64,000 nt of DNA, from NCBI RefSeq assembly GCF_001753245.1, contig NZ_CP017415.1, positions 1,268,501 through 1,332,500 on the forward strand. The letters are read 5' to 3'. The translations under genes and the position numbers were made by a program. The notes below the pieces were generated by a model. The model worked only from the letters and a program-made list of their open reading frames with translations, was not told where the DNA came from and did not search any database. Every line of letters starts with the position of its first letter. Position 1 is the stretch's first letter. Positions 18,285-28,009 of the stretch are shown here, in pieces. The stretch comes from Acidihalobacter yilgarnensis. Lineage in GTDB: Bacteria > Pseudomonadota > Gammaproteobacteria > DSM-5130 > Acidihalobacteraceae.

Positions 18285-19037
18285 ATGCCCGTCCTTTCGA
18301 ATCGCCTGTTGTCGTTCGTTCTTGCCTGTTGTCTGCTCGCACCCGCGGCACATGCCGCCGCCGGAAAACCCGACGACCACGCCGCACAGGCCCTACGCGA
18401 ACGCCTGATGAAGCTCATCCCCGGCAAGGCCCCCGACGTCGTTGCCGCCACGCCGATTCCCGGTCTGTATCAGGTGCGCTACGGGCTCAAGGTGTTCTAC
18501 CTCACCGCCAACGGCCGCTACTTGATTCAGGGCCAGCTCGTCGACCTCAAGGATCATCAGAATCTCACCGATGCCAGCCTGGACAAGGCCCGCGTCGATC
18601 TGCTCGACGCACGGCCAGCCAACAGCTTCATCGAGTACCGTCCCAAGGGTCAGACGCGCTACACCATCAGCGTGTTCAGCGACGTCGACTGTCCCTACTG
18701 TCGCGCCCTGCACGCCGAGGTGCCCGAGCTGAATCGCAAGGGTGTGGCCGTGCGCTATCTCTTCTTCCCGCGCAGCGGGCCTGACACCCCCTCGTATTAC
18801 ACCGCGGTCAGCGCCTGGTGCGCCAAGGATCGGCAGACCGCCTTCACCCGCGCCATGGAAGGCAAGACTATCCCCAAGGCCACCTGCGCCAATCCCGTCA
18901 AAAGCGACTTCGACCTTGGCATGCGCTTCGGCGTTGAAGGCACCCCGACCATCGTGCTGCAAAACGGTCAGGTTCTCCCCGGTTACCTGCCAATCGACAA
19001 GCTGATGCAGGTGATCAAGGAGGCGTCTGCGAATTAG
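18285..19037 (+). CDS. dsbC: Thiol:disulfide interchange protein DsbC
   Basis: A 250-residue periplasmic disulfide isomerase. A signal peptide (cleavage after A-H-A near residue 24) precedes the N-terminal dimerisation domain and the thioredoxin domain with redox motif Cys136-Pro-Tyr-Cys139 (D-V-D-C-P-Y-C-R). The second conserved cysteine pair is W-C-A-K-D...A-T-C-A-N, and cis-proline is in G-T-P-T-I-V-L. All match DsbC rather than DsbG. It follows xerD by 38 bases. It would correct non-native disulfides in exported proteins together with other Dsb components not seen here. Confidence 0.95.
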   Translation: MPVLSNRLLSFVLACCLLAPAAHAAAGKPDDHAAQALRERLMKLIPGKAPDVVAATPIPGLYQVRYGLKVFYLTANGRYLIQGQLVDLKDHQNLTDASLDKARVDLLDARPANSFIEYRPKGQTRYTISVFSDVDCPYCRALHAEVPELNRKGVAVRYLFFPRSGPDTPSYYTAVSAWCAKDRQTAFTRAMEGKTIPKATCANPVKSDFDLGMRFGVEGTPTIVLQNGQVLPGYLPIDKLMQVIKEASAN

Positions 19038-19133
19038 CTGGAGGCCTGATGTGATGTCGGTCGCTCTCGAACGGAGCTGCGCGGCAGCGCGCGTTCAGTC
19101 GCACGCCGTTTGTGGCGTCTGAGCGCGGCCGGA

Positions 19134-20054
19134 TCAGGCAACCAGCCGCCGCAACCTCGATATGTCCCGCAAGGGCGGGGCACCGAACATGCGGTTGTAT
19201 TCGCGGCTGAATTGCGAAGGACTCTCGTAGCCGACGTGGAACGATGCGGTCGAGGCATCCTGATTTTCGGTCAACATCAAACGCCTCGCCTCATGCAGCC
19301 GCAGCCACTTCTGGTACTGCAACGGGCTCACGGCCGTCATGGCGCGGAAATGGTGATGCAGGGTGGACGTGCTCATGTCGACCTGCCTGGCGAGTTCCTC
19401 GATGCGCAGGGTTTGTCTGAAGTTTTCCTTCAGCCACTCGATGGCACGGCCTATTTGATTGCCTTGGCTTCCCATGGATGCGATGTGGCGCAGGCGCATC
19501 CCCTGGTCGCCGACCAGCAGACGGTAGGTGATTTCCCGCTGGATCAGCGGCGCCAGAATCGGCAGATCCTGCGGCTCGTCCAGTAGATCGACTAGACGCT
19601 GGAAAGCCTGGACCAGCGGCAGTGTCATTTCACCCGTCGCCATCCCGCGCCCACCCTGGTTCACGCGTGGCGCCGGGAGATGGCTGTCCACCATCAGTTG
19701 CGAGACCTCGCGCAGATCGAGCACCAGTTTCAGGCCCAGATAAGGCCTTTCAGGGCTTGCCTCGAGAATCTGAAAATCCGTCGGCAGGTGCGTAGAGGTG
19801 ATCAGGTAGCGCTGCGCGTCGTAGACATAGATGTCGCTACCGAGGATGACGCGCTTGGCCCCCTGCACGACCATGCAGATACTCGGCTCGTACAGGCCGC
19901 CGACGGGCTCGGTCGGCCCGTGTTTGCGATACAGCGACAAGGCCGGAATCGCGGTCGGCGTCAGTTCCCCTGAGGCCGTGAACCGGGCAATGCGCTGCTT
20001 CAGGCTCGCAAGGGCCTGCTCAATCGGCTCAATCGGGGCGGTCGGTGTCGGCAT
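19134..20054 (-). CDS. AraC family transcriptional regulator (AraC_N type)
   Basis: A 306-residue regulator with an N-terminal cupin-like AraC_N domain (C-M-V-V-Q-G-A-K-R-V-I-L-G near residue 60) and a C-terminal double helix-turn-helix (about 205-300). The latter contains M-S-T-S-T-L-H-H-H-F-R-A-M and V-G-Y-E-S-P-S-Q-F-S-R-E-Y-N-R-M-F-G. It is divergent from the zinc alcohol dehydrogenase across about 220 bases, a common arrangement in which this subfamily controls the dehydrogenase. That control is inferred from position. The effector is unknown. Confidence 0.92.
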   Translation of the reverse strand: MPTPTAPIEPIEQALASLKQRIARFTASGELTPTAIPALSLYRKHGPTEPVGGLYEPSICMVVQGAKRVILGSDIYVYDAQRYLITSTHLPTDFQILEASPERPYLGLKLVLDLREVSQLMVDSHLPAPRVNQGGRGMATGEMTLPLVQAFQRLVDLLDEPQDLPILAPLIQREITYRLLVGDQGMRLRHIASMGSQGNQIGRAIEWLKENFRQTLRIEELARQVDMSTSTLHHHFRAMTAVSPLQYQKWLRLHEARRLMLTENQDASTASFHVGYESPSQFSREYNRMFGAPPLRDISRLRRLVA

Positions 20055-20272
20055 CGCTGCGCTCCATGCTCACAAGACGGCTCATCAGCCTCATCCTTAC
20101 CATGGGTGGAATCCATCAAGCCGGACGATCAGGCAAAAAATCCACCGAAACAGTCTAACTGTCCTCGTGGGTCTGCGCCTATTATGCAATCCGTATTCGC
20201 TCACGGATACCGCAATACCCCGCCCGACAGGGCTTGTCCCGCAATACTGCAACACCTGATGGAGGTGCCACG

Positions 20273-21337
20273 ATGCATGCACATGGATATGCCACTCATT
20301 CCGCTACCCAAGCACTGGGTCCGTTCGATTTCGAGCGTCGCGAGCCGCGTCCGCAGGATGTGGCGATCGAGATTCAGTATTGCGGCATTTGCCACTCCGA
20401 CATCCATACGGCGCGCAGCGAATGGGGCGAGACCCATTACCCCTTCGTGCCGGGCCACGAGATCGTCGGGCGCGTGACTGCCGTCGGCAGCGAGGTCAGC
20501 CGGTTCAAGGCAGGCGATCTGGTCGGTGTCGGCTGTCTGGTCGACAGTTGCGGGCACTGCGAGTCCTGCAATGACGGCCTGGAGCAATATTGCGATAACG
20601 GCTGGACGGGCACCTACGGCAGCGAAGACAAGATCGGCGGCACGCCGCACAGCCACACCCTCGGCGGGTATGCCGACAGGATCACGGTCGATCAGCACTT
20701 CGTGCTGAGCATCCCGGACAACCTCGATCCGGCCGCCGCCGCGCCGCTGCTGTGCGCCGGCATCACCACCTATTCCCCGCTCAAGCACTGGCAGGTGAGC
20801 GCGGGCCAGAAGGTCGGCGTGATCGGGCTCGGCGGCCTGGGGCACATGGGGGTGAAGTTCGCCCATGCCATGGGCGCGCATGTGGTCATGATCACGACCT
20901 CGCCGGGCAAGGCCGCGGACGCGCAAAAGCTCGGCGCCCATGAGGTGCTGATCTCGAAGGATGCGCAGGCGATGCAGGCCGCCATGGGCAGCTTCGACTT
21001 TCTGCTCAACACCATCCCGGTTGGCCACGATGTCGATCCCTACATGAATCTGCTCAAGCGCGACGGCGCGATGGTGATCGTGGGTTCGGTCGAACCGCTC
21101 ACCCGGGTCGACGGCGTTCCGTTCATCTTCAAGCGCCGCACGATGGCGGGTTCACTGATCGGCGGGCTGCCGGAAACTCAGGAAATGCTCGATTTCTGCG
21201 GCGAACACAACATCGTCTGCGACATCGAAATGATCGACATGAAGGACGTGAATGATGCCTACGAGCGCACGGTCAAGGGCGACGTGAAATACCGTTTCGT
21301 CATCGATATGGCCACGCTGAAAAACGGCGCCGCGTAG
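20273..21337 (+). CDS. Zinc-dependent NAD(P) alcohol dehydrogenase (YahK/cinnamyl-alcohol type)
   Basis: A 354-residue medium-chain dehydrogenase. Catalytic zinc ligands are Cys37 in Y-C-G-I-C-H-S-D and the G-H-E motif about 23 residues later. Structural zinc cysteines cluster in C-G-H-C-E-S-C...Y-C, and the Rossmann motif is G-L-G-G-L-G-H-M. This matches broad-substrate aldehyde reductases such as YahK. ATG at 20273 is chosen, with GGAGG at 20261-20265. It may detoxify aldehydes; substrate is not predictable from sequence alone. Confidence 0.92.
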   Translation: MHAHGYATHSATQALGPFDFERREPRPQDVAIEIQYCGICHSDIHTARSEWGETHYPFVPGHEIVGRVTAVGSEVSRFKAGDLVGVGCLVDSCGHCESCNDGLEQYCDNGWTGTYGSEDKIGGTPHSHTLGGYADRITVDQHFVLSIPDNLDPAAAAPLLCAGITTYSPLKHWQVSAGQKVGVIGLGGLGHMGVKFAHAMGAHVVMITTSPGKAADAQKLGAHEVLISKDAQAMQAAMGSFDFLLNTIPVGHDVDPYMNLLKRDGAMVIVGSVEPLTRVDGVPFIFKRRTMAGSLIGGLPETQEMLDFCGEHNIVCDIEMIDMKDVNDAYERTVKGDVKYRFVIDMATLKNGAA

Positions 21338-21355
21338 GCGGTCGACACGATCGCC

Positions 21356-21508
21356 ATGCGCGAGGATGCTCAATCGCCCGAAGAAGTGCCGATATACCGC
21401 GCCGACTCGGGCGAGCCCAACCAGGGATCGAGCAACGGGTTCACCGGCAACGTGCGCATCGAAAAGGTCTTCGCCGCCCCAGCCCGCGCGTTCAACGGGG
21501 AACGCTGA
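21356..21508 (+). pseudogene. Truncated cupin-like remnant
   Basis: A 50-codon open frame beginning 18 bases after the alcohol dehydrogenase. Its middle (S-S-N-G-F-T-G-N-V-R-I-E-K-V-F-A-A-P) resembles the N-terminus of small cupin proteins that often accompany AraC/dehydrogenase pairs. The histidine-bearing metal-binding motifs of the cupin barrel are absent. The last codons (R-A-F-N-G-E-R) look like the conserved C-terminus of HsdS proteins and share the 11 bases GCGTTCAACGG with the end of hsdS at 24410-24420. It may be a deletion scar made when the restriction-modification locus inserted. Confidence 0.45.
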
Positions 21509-21514
21509 GCATTC

Positions 21515-21633
21515 GTAGGTTGGGCCGACCCTGGCGGCCCAACATGCCCGCGCCTCGGCCGAATGCATCCGAGGCGGGGTGATTGGGTGGCTTTGGACGT
21601 GGACGTTGGGCCACCTGCATCGGCCCCACCTAC
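21515..21633. repeat. Nested palindromic element (REP-like), three hairpins
   Basis: GTTGGGCC at 21519-21526 pairs with GGCCCAAC at 21536-21543 (eight-base perfect stem). GCCTCGG at 21552-21558 pairs with CCGAGGC at 21569-21575. The outer ends GTAGGTTGGGCC at 21515 and GGCCCCACCTAC at 21622-21633 are imperfect inverted repeats. A GTTGGGCC copy also lies at 21605-21612. The architecture fits a proteobacterial extragenic palindromic element. It sits between the dehydrogenase and hsdM, at the left edge of the restriction-modification island. Confidence 0.6.
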
Positions 21634-21743
21634 GCGCGCGCTCTCTCTCCGGCGCCTGCTCATCGATGAATCCTCCCCGATAGCGTCGAACCGTGCTGGG
21701 ATGCGATACCATCGCCACGGTTTGACCCATCGTAAGGACGCAC

Positions 21744-23240
21744 ATGATCACCGGCGAAATCAAATCCAAGATCGATAGCATCTGGAACACCATGTGGTCG
21801 GGCGGCATCTCCAACCCGATGTCCGTCATCGAGCAGCTCACCTACCTGCTGTTTATCAAGCGCCTCGACGAGTTGCACACGCTCAAGGAGCGCAAGGCCG
21901 CGCGCACCGGCAAGCCGATTGAGGAGCCGATTTTTGGTCCCGGTCAGGATGGCCTGCGCTGGTCGCGCTTCAAGGAGACTGCCCCGGAGCAGATGTTCGC
22001 CACCGTGCGCGATGAAGTGTTCCCCTTCATCAAGACGCTGGGTAGCCAGCGCGAGGATGACGGCCAGGGCGGCAGTACCTACACCCACCACATGCGCGAC
22101 GCCCTGTTCATGATGCCCGCCCCGCGCGTGTTGGCCAACGTCGTCGATCAGCTCGATGACATCGACATGGCCGATGCCGACACCAGGGGCGATCTCTACG
22201 AATACATGCTCGGCAAAATCGCCAGCGCCGGCCAGAACGGCCAGTTCCGCACCCCGCGCCACATCATCAATCTCATGGTCGACATGACCGCGCCCACCCC
22301 GCTCGATGTCATCTGCGACCCGGCCTGCGGCACCGCCGGCTTTCTCATCGCCGCCTCCGAATCGCTGCGCACGCATCACGGCGACGCCATCTACCGCAAC
22401 GCAAAGGCACGCCGCCGCTTCAACGACCACACCTTCCACGGCTACGACTTCGACAGCACCATGCTGCGCATCGGCAGCATGAACATGCTGCTGCACGGCG
22501 TCGAAAACCCCGACATCCGTTACCGCGACTCGCTGGCCGAAGGCGCCAGCGGCGCCACCGGAGACGACGCCGGCAAATATTCGCTGATCCTCGCCAATCC
22601 CCCGTTTGCCGGCAGCCTGGACTACGAATCCACCGCCAAGGACCTGCAGCGCATCGTCAAGACCAAGAAGACCGAGCTGTTGTTCCTCGCCCTGTTCCTG
22701 CGACTCATGCAAACCGGCGGGCGTGCCGCCGTCATCGTGCCCGACGGCGTGCTGTTCGGCTCCAGCAATGCGCACAAAACCTTGCGCACGCTGCTGGTCG
22801 AGGAGCAGAAGCTCGACGCCATCGTGTCCATGCCCTCCGGCGTGTTCAAGCCCTACGCCGGCGTCAGCACCGCCATCCTCTTCTTCACCCGGACCGACTC
22901 CGGCGGCACCGACACCGTCTGGTTCTACGACATGCGCGCCGACGGCTTCTCGCTGGACGACAAGCGCGCCCCACAGCCGGACAAGAGCGACCTGCCCGAC
23001 ATCCTCGCCCGCTGGCGGAACCGAGAAGCGGAGGCCGACCGCCCGCGCACCGCGCAAAGCTTCTGCGTACCCAAGGCCGAGATCGCCGCCAACGACTACG
23101 ACCTTTCCATCAGCCGCTACAAGGAAGTCGAATACGAAGCCATCGCATACGATCCGCCGCAGGTGATTTTGGCGCGGTTGGCGGAGCTGGAGGCGGAGAT
23201 TACTGATGGACAGAGAGCGCTAGAGGGAATGCTGGCGTGA
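21744..23240 (+). CDS. hsdM: Type I restriction-modification system, DNA methyltransferase subunit HsdM
   Basis: A 498-residue N6-adenine methyltransferase. The N-terminal helical HsdM domain (about 8-150) precedes the catalytic domain with SAM motif D-P-A-C-G-T-A-G-F at residues 192-200 and the adenine motif N-P-P-F at 285-288. The C-terminal region contains S-R-Y-K-E-V-E. With two HsdM and one HsdS it forms the methylase that protects host DNA. The stop overlaps the hsdS GTG start (GTGA), so the subunits are translationally coupled. No damage was seen. Confidence 0.96.
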   Translation: MITGEIKSKIDSIWNTMWSGGISNPMSVIEQLTYLLFIKRLDELHTLKERKAARTGKPIEEPIFGPGQDGLRWSRFKETAPEQMFATVRDEVFPFIKTLGSQREDDGQGGSTYTHHMRDALFMMPAPRVLANVVDQLDDIDMADADTRGDLYEYMLGKIASAGQNGQFRTPRHIINLMVDMTAPTPLDVICDPACGTAGFLIAASESLRTHHGDAIYRNAKARRRFNDHTFHGYDFDSTMLRIGSMNMLLHGVENPDIRYRDSLAEGASGATGDDAGKYSLILANPPFAGSLDYESTAKDLQRIVKTKKTELLFLALFLRLMQTGGRAAVIVPDGVLFGSSNAHKTLRTLLVEEQKLDAIVSMPSGVFKPYAGVSTAILFFTRTDSGGTDTVWFYDMRADGFSLDDKRAPQPDKSDLPDILARWRNREAEADRPRTAQSFCVPKAEIAANDYDLSISRYKEVEYEAIAYDPPQVILARLAELEAEITDGQRALEGMLA

Positions 23241-24430
23241 CAGGGCAAAATGTTGCAATTTCAAAAGTTGCCGAGGTCAACCCTCGGCTACACATCAATG
23301 ACAAACCTAAGCCGCAAGACACGGTCAGTTTTGTACCGATGGCATCGGTTTCAGAAGAGACGCTTTCTATAGAAGCACCGGAGGATCGCCCGTACGCCGA
23401 GGTTGCAAAGGGGTACACGCCGTTCCAGCGGGGCGACATCATATTGGCCAAGATCACTCCGTGCTTCGAGAATGGAAAGATGGCACACGCAACCCAATTG
23501 CCTCATCGCCAAGCTTTCGGTTCCACAGAATTTCACGTCATTCGGCCAGGTAAAGAAGTCGACGGGGTATACCTCTTCCACTTACTTCGAGACCCATACA
23601 TACGTCGAGCCGGCCAGATGAAAATGAAGGGGGCTGCCGGACAAAGACGTGTGCCCGCTGAGTTTTTCGCAAACCTCAAAATCCCCCTCCCACCCCTCGC
23701 CGAGCAGAAGCGGATTGCGGCGATTCTGGATGCGGCGGACGCCTTGCGGGCCAAGCGCCGCGAAACCCTCGCCCAGCTCGACACCCTCCTGCAATCCACC
23801 TTCCTCGACCTGTTCGGCGATCCGGTGACGAATCCGAAGGGATGGGAGGTCAGCTCTTTAGATCGAGTCATCACTGTTGAACACGGATTTGCATTCAAGA
23901 GCGAGTACTTTTCTGACCATGGGGACTACATAGTCCTAACTCCGGGGAGTTTTTACGAAGATGGCGGGTATCGAAACCAAGGGAGTAAAACAAAATACTA
24001 CGCTGCAACCCCACCAGAAAAGTACATACTTCCTGCCGGGGAGTTATTGGTGGCAATGACAGAGCAAGCGCCCGGTCTATTGGGTAGTCCCATTTTCGTC
24101 CCTGAAAATGACAGGTTTCTACACAATCAGCGGTTGGGTCGCATACGTATTGGAGAGCGGCTAACCGCTCAGTTTGTCTATCATTTATTCAACACACCTT
24201 GGGTTCGAGGCGAGCTTCAACGCACATCTACCGGAACAAAGGTGAAGCATACATCTCCTACCAAAATTGGCGCAGTCACATCGATTGTTCCTCCCCCGGG
24301 TCTCCAACGTCATTTCGCCACCATCGTCGAATCCATCGAACGCCAAAAAACCCGCCTGCGCGCCCATCTCGCCGAACTGGACACCCTGTTCGCCTCGCTG
24401 CAGTCGCGTGCGTTCAACGGAGCACTTTGA
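23237..24430 (+). CDS. hsdS: Type I restriction-modification system, specificity subunit HsdS
   Basis: A 397-residue subunit that recognises the bipartite target. Target-recognition domain 1 (about 1-150) is followed by a conserved helical spacer (L-A-E-Q-K-R-I-A-A-I-L...L-L-Q-S-T-F-L-D-L-F-G-D-P), domain 2 (about 195-350), and the second helical repeat ending L-Q-S-R-A-F-N-G-A-L. The recognition domains are visibly richer in A/T than hsdM or hsdR, as expected for exchanged specificity modules. The recognition sequence cannot be read from protein sequence alone. GTG start at 23237. Confidence 0.94.
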   Translation: MTGQNVAISKVAEVNPRLHINDKPKPQDTVSFVPMASVSEETLSIEAPEDRPYAEVAKGYTPFQRGDIILAKITPCFENGKMAHATQLPHRQAFGSTEFHVIRPGKEVDGVYLFHLLRDPYIRRAGQMKMKGAAGQRRVPAEFFANLKIPLPPLAEQKRIAAILDAADALRAKRRETLAQLDTLLQSTFLDLFGDPVTNPKGWEVSSLDRVITVEHGFAFKSEYFSDHGDYIVLTPGSFYEDGGYRNQGSKTKYYAATPPEKYILPAGELLVAMTEQAPGLLGSPIFVPENDRFLHNQRLGRIRIGERLTAQFVYHLFNTPWVRGELQRTSTGTKVKHTSPTKIGAVTSIVPPPGLQRHFATIVESIERQKTRLRAHLAELDTLFASLQSRAFNGAL

Positions 24431-24607
24431 CCGGGCGTCGTCGATTTATTGCTACTATCGAACCTCAGGCATGAACAACAAAAACGTTGCGGGTCATGGA
24501 TGAACGACAACTCGATGTGCTTTTTCAATTCCCTCCCCAGCGACCGCCGGCGCCGTTCGCGGCCGCAGCGCATGACGCCGCTGCGCTAAGCCCGACGCAA
24601 CCAGCCC

Positions 24608-27600
24608 ATGACCAACTTCGCCTTCCTGCCCGAGACCTTCCGCGACATCGCGGCGTCCGCCCGAAGGGCAGAGGGGCATATCGATGGCGACCCGCGCGCG
24701 GCCTGCTTCCACGCCCGCTTCACGCTGGAGGCGGCGCTGCACTGGCTGTACCGCCACGACCCGGCGCTGCGTATGCCCTATGACCGTTCGCTGGGCGCGC
24801 TGCTGCACGAGCCGAGCCTGCAGCACCTGTTGCCGCAGCCGGTGTATCAGAAGGCGCGGGTGATCCAGAAGCTGGGCAATCAGGCGGTACACAGCCAACG
24901 CCCCGTTACGCAGTACGACGCGCTGCAGGTGGTGAAAGAACTGCACCACGTCTGCTACTGGCTGGTGCGCACCTATGCCCCGGACGCCTCGCGTCAGGGC
25001 GCGGCCTGGGACGATACCCGCGTGCCGAGGTCGGCCCCCGCCGATGCATCGGCCGAAGCCACCGTGCCGCGCGAGCAGCTGGAAGCGCTGGAAGCCCAGC
25101 TCGCGGCGCAGAGCGAGGCCGCGCTCAAGCAGCAGCAGGCGCGCGATGCGCTGGACGCCGAGCTGCAAACCCTGCGCACGCGGCTGGCCGAAGTGCGCGC
25201 CGAGGCCGAGGCGACCCCGGACACGCACGACTACTCCGAAGCCAAGACCCGCGAATACCTGATCGACGTGGACCTGGGCCGCGCCGGCTGGCCGCTGGAC
25301 CAAGCCCGCGACCGTGAATACGAAGTGACCGGCATGCCCAACAGCAAGGGCGTCGGCTACGCCGACTACGTGCTCTGGGGCGACGACGGCAAGCCGCTGG
25401 CGGTGGTGGAGGCTAAGCGAACCACGGCAGATCCGACGGCGGGCCGGCAGCAGGCGAAGCTCTACGCCGACTGCCTGGAGACCATGTACGGCCAGCGGCC
25501 GGTGATCTTCTACACCAACGGCTATGAGACTTGGCTGTGGGATGACACGGGCTATCCGCCGCGCAAGGTGGCCGGGTTCTACAAGAAGGACGAGCTGCAG
25601 CGCCTGATCCTGCGCCGCACACAGCGCGCGCCGCTGGACGTGGCCACAGTGAAGGACGCCATCGCTGGACGCTATTACCAGAAGCGCGCCATCGGCAGCC
25701 TGTTCGCGCAGTTCGCCCAGGCGCGGCGCAAGGCACTGTTGGTGATGGCCACCGGCACCGGCAAGACGCGCACGGCCATTGCGCTGGTTGACGCGCTGCA
25801 GCGCGCCGGCTGGGTCAAGCGCGCGCTGTTCCTGGCCGACCGCGTGTCGCTGGTCAATCAGGCGGTCAACGCCTTCAAGACCCATCTGCCGGAGTCCAGC
25901 CCGGTGAACCTCGTCACCGAGAAGCACGCGGAAGGGCGGGTCTACGTGTGCACTTATCCGACGATGCTGAATCTGATCGACCAGAGCGACGGCGGCACGG
26001 CACGCTTCGGCGTGGGGCATTTCGATTTGGTCGTGATCGACGAGGCGCACCGCTCGGTGTACCAGAAATACGGCGCGATCTTCGATTACTTCGACTCGCT
26101 GCTGGTGGGCCTCACGGCGACGCCGCGCGAGGAGGTGGACCGCAACACTTACGAACTGTTCGAGCTGGAAGCGGGGGTGCCGACCGACGCCTACGAACTG
26201 GACACGGCGGTGCGCGACGGCTTCCTGGTGCCGCCGCGGGTGCAGCAGGTCGACCTGCGCTTCCCCCGCGAAGGCATCGACTACGCTGCGCTCAGCGAGG
26301 ACGAGCAGGCGCAGTGGGAAAGCCTGGACTGGGGCGACGAGGTGGAGCCGGGGGCGTTGCCCGAACACGTCAACGCCGCGGCGATCAACAACTGGCTCTT
26401 CAACAAGGACACCGTGGACAAGGTGCTGCAGCACCTGATGGCGAATGGTCACACCGTTGAGGGCGGCGACCGGCTGGCCAAGACGATCGTCTTTGCCCGC
26501 AACCACGAGCACGCGGCCTTCATCGAGGCGCGCTTCAACCACCACTACCCACATTACCAGGGCCACTTCGCCCGGGTGATCGACAACCGCGCCAAGTACC
26601 CGCAGAGCCTGATCGACGACTTCTCGCAGGCGGATAAGGCGCCGCACATCGCCCTCTCGGTGGACATGCTCGACACCGGCATTGACGTGCCGGAAGTGGC
26701 CAATCTGGTGTTCTTCAAGCCGGTGTACTCGCGGATCAAGTTCTGGCAGATGATCGGGCGCGGCACGCGGCTGTGCCCGGACCTGTTCGGCCCCGGCGAG
26801 GACAAGGCGGATTTCCGCGTGTTCGACTGCTGCTTCAATTTCGACTTCTTCAAAGAGAACCCCCAGGGCATCGACGCCAGCGGCGGTGTGGCGCTGGGCG
26901 CGCGGCTGTTTCGTGCGCGGGTGAAGCTGCTGGGCCACGTACAGTCCGACACCAACCTGGACCCGGATGCCGCGCTGGGCAGGGCGCTCACCGACGACCT
27001 GCATGGTGAAGTCACTGCGATGAACCGCGAGAACTTCATCGTGCGCCTGCATCTGGAGGCAGTGGAGCGCTTCCAGGACCGCGCGGCCTGGAACGCATTG
27101 AGCGAGCACGACCGCGAGCGCCTGCAGCGCGAGGTGGCCGGCCTGCCCAGCGAGCTGCCGACCGACGAAATCGAATCGCGCCTGTTCGACCACACTGCGC
27201 TGCGTATGCAGCTCGCGCTGGCCGAGGGCGACGGCCGCACGCTGGAGACGCTGCGCCAGCGGATGATGGAGATCGCCATGCTGCTGGAGGACAAGGCCGG
27301 CATCCCGGCGGTCAAGGAGCAGCTCGGTTATCTGGTTGCACTGCAGGAGCCAGGGTTCTGGGAGGGGCTGAGCCTGGCGGCGCTGGAGGACATGCGCCTG
27401 CGATTGCGCTTACTGGTGCCCTTTCTCGACAAGCAGAAGCGCCAGATCGTGTTCACCGATTTCCGCGACGAAGTGCTCGGCGTGCGCGAGGAACAGGCCG
27501 TGTACATGCCGAAGATGACCGGCGTGCAATACGAGAAGAAGGTGCGCGATTATCTGCGCAACCACCTCGATCATCTGGTTATCCGTCGCCTGCGCAGCAA

Positions 27601-28009
27601 TCAGCCGCTGACCGAGACGGATCTGCACGGCCTGGAAAAAACACTGGCCGAGATCGGCGCGGACGAGGGGGCGGCGCTGCTGGGCGACCTGCTCAAGCGC
27701 AGCGAGGCGCCCTCGCTGCCCTGGTTCGTGCGCAGCCTCGTGGGCATGGACCGCGCCGCCGCGCAGGCGGCGTTTGCCCAGTTCCTCAACGACCGCAGCC
27801 TGAGCCCGAAGCAGATGCGTTTCGTCGAGCTGATCATCGATCAGCTCACCACGCGCGGCGTGATGACGGATGATGCGCTCTACGAGGCGCCGTTCAGCTC
27901 ACTCGATGCGGGTGGACCCGAAGCGGTGTTCGCCGGGCGGGAGAAGGTCGTCGAAGGGCTGTTTGATACCTTGAAGACAACCCGCGAGGGGCTGAGCGCA
28001 GCGGGTTAG
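24608..28009 (+). CDS. hsdR: Type I restriction-modification system, endonuclease/translocase subunit HsdR
   Basis: A 1133-residue subunit that translocates and cuts unmodified DNA. In order: a DUF4145-like helical N-terminus (about 1-125), an A/E/Q/R-rich coiled coil (about 150-205), a nuclease domain with Y-A-D-Y-V-L and V-V-E-A-K-R-T, and SF2 helicase motifs. The helicase part has Walker A G-T-G-K-T near residue 380, D-E-A-H at 478-481, L-T-A-T-P, and motif VI I-G-R-G-T-R-L. A C-terminal helical domain for methylase contact follows. It is 177 bases after hsdS, on the same strand. It appears intact, so the locus should be functional. Confidence 0.95.
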   Translation: MTNFAFLPETFRDIAASARRAEGHIDGDPRAACFHARFTLEAALHWLYRHDPALRMPYDRSLGALLHEPSLQHLLPQPVYQKARVIQKLGNQAVHSQRPVTQYDALQVVKELHHVCYWLVRTYAPDASRQGAAWDDTRVPRSAPADASAEATVPREQLEALEAQLAAQSEAALKQQQARDALDAELQTLRTRLAEVRAEAEATPDTHDYSEAKTREYLIDVDLGRAGWPLDQARDREYEVTGMPNSKGVGYADYVLWGDDGKPLAVVEAKRTTADPTAGRQQAKLYADCLETMYGQRPVIFYTNGYETWLWDDTGYPPRKVAGFYKKDELQRLILRRTQRAPLDVATVKDAIAGRYYQKRAIGSLFAQFAQARRKALLVMATGTGKTRTAIALVDALQRAGWVKRALFLADRVSLVNQAVNAFKTHLPESSPVNLVTEKHAEGRVYVCTYPTMLNLIDQSDGGTARFGVGHFDLVVIDEAHRSVYQKYGAIFDYFDSLLVGLTATPREEVDRNTYELFELEAGVPTDAYELDTAVRDGFLVPPRVQQVDLRFPREGIDYAALSEDEQAQWESLDWGDEVEPGALPEHVNAAAINNWLFNKDTVDKVLQHLMANGHTVEGGDRLAKTIVFARNHEHAAFIEARFNHHYPHYQGHFARVIDNRAKYPQSLIDDFSQADKAPHIALSVDMLDTGIDVPEVANLVFFKPVYSRIKFWQMIGRGTRLCPDLFGPGEDKADFRVFDCCFNFDFFKENPQGIDASGGVALGARLFRARVKLLGHVQSDTNLDPDAALGRALTDDLHGEVTAMNRENFIVRLHLEAVERFQDRAAWNALSEHDRERLQREVAGLPSELPTDEIESRLFDHTALRMQLALAEGDGRTLETLRQRMMEIAMLLEDKAGIPAVKEQLGYLVALQEPGFWEGLSLAALEDMRLRLRLLVPFLDKQKRQIVFTDFRDEVLGVREEQAVYMPKMTGVQYEKKVRDYLRNHLDHLVIRRLRSNQPLTETDLHGLEKTLAEIGADEGAALLGDLLKRSEAPSLPWFVRSLVGMDRAAAQAAFAQFLNDRSLSPKQMRFVELIIDQLTTRGVMTDDALYEAPFSSLDAGGPEAVFAGREKVVEGLFDTLKTTREGLSAAG

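Noticed and set aside
21660-23057. Long open frame opposite hsdM
   Set aside because: Low-complexity G/V/A-rich translation with no recognisable motif; hsdM on the plus strand carries all catalytic signatures.
24494-27193. Very long open frame on the strand opposite hsdR
   Set aside because: It mirrors the GC-rich codon pattern of hsdR, is dominated by R, A, H and V, has no domain, and the hsdR frame has clear helicase and nuclease motifs.
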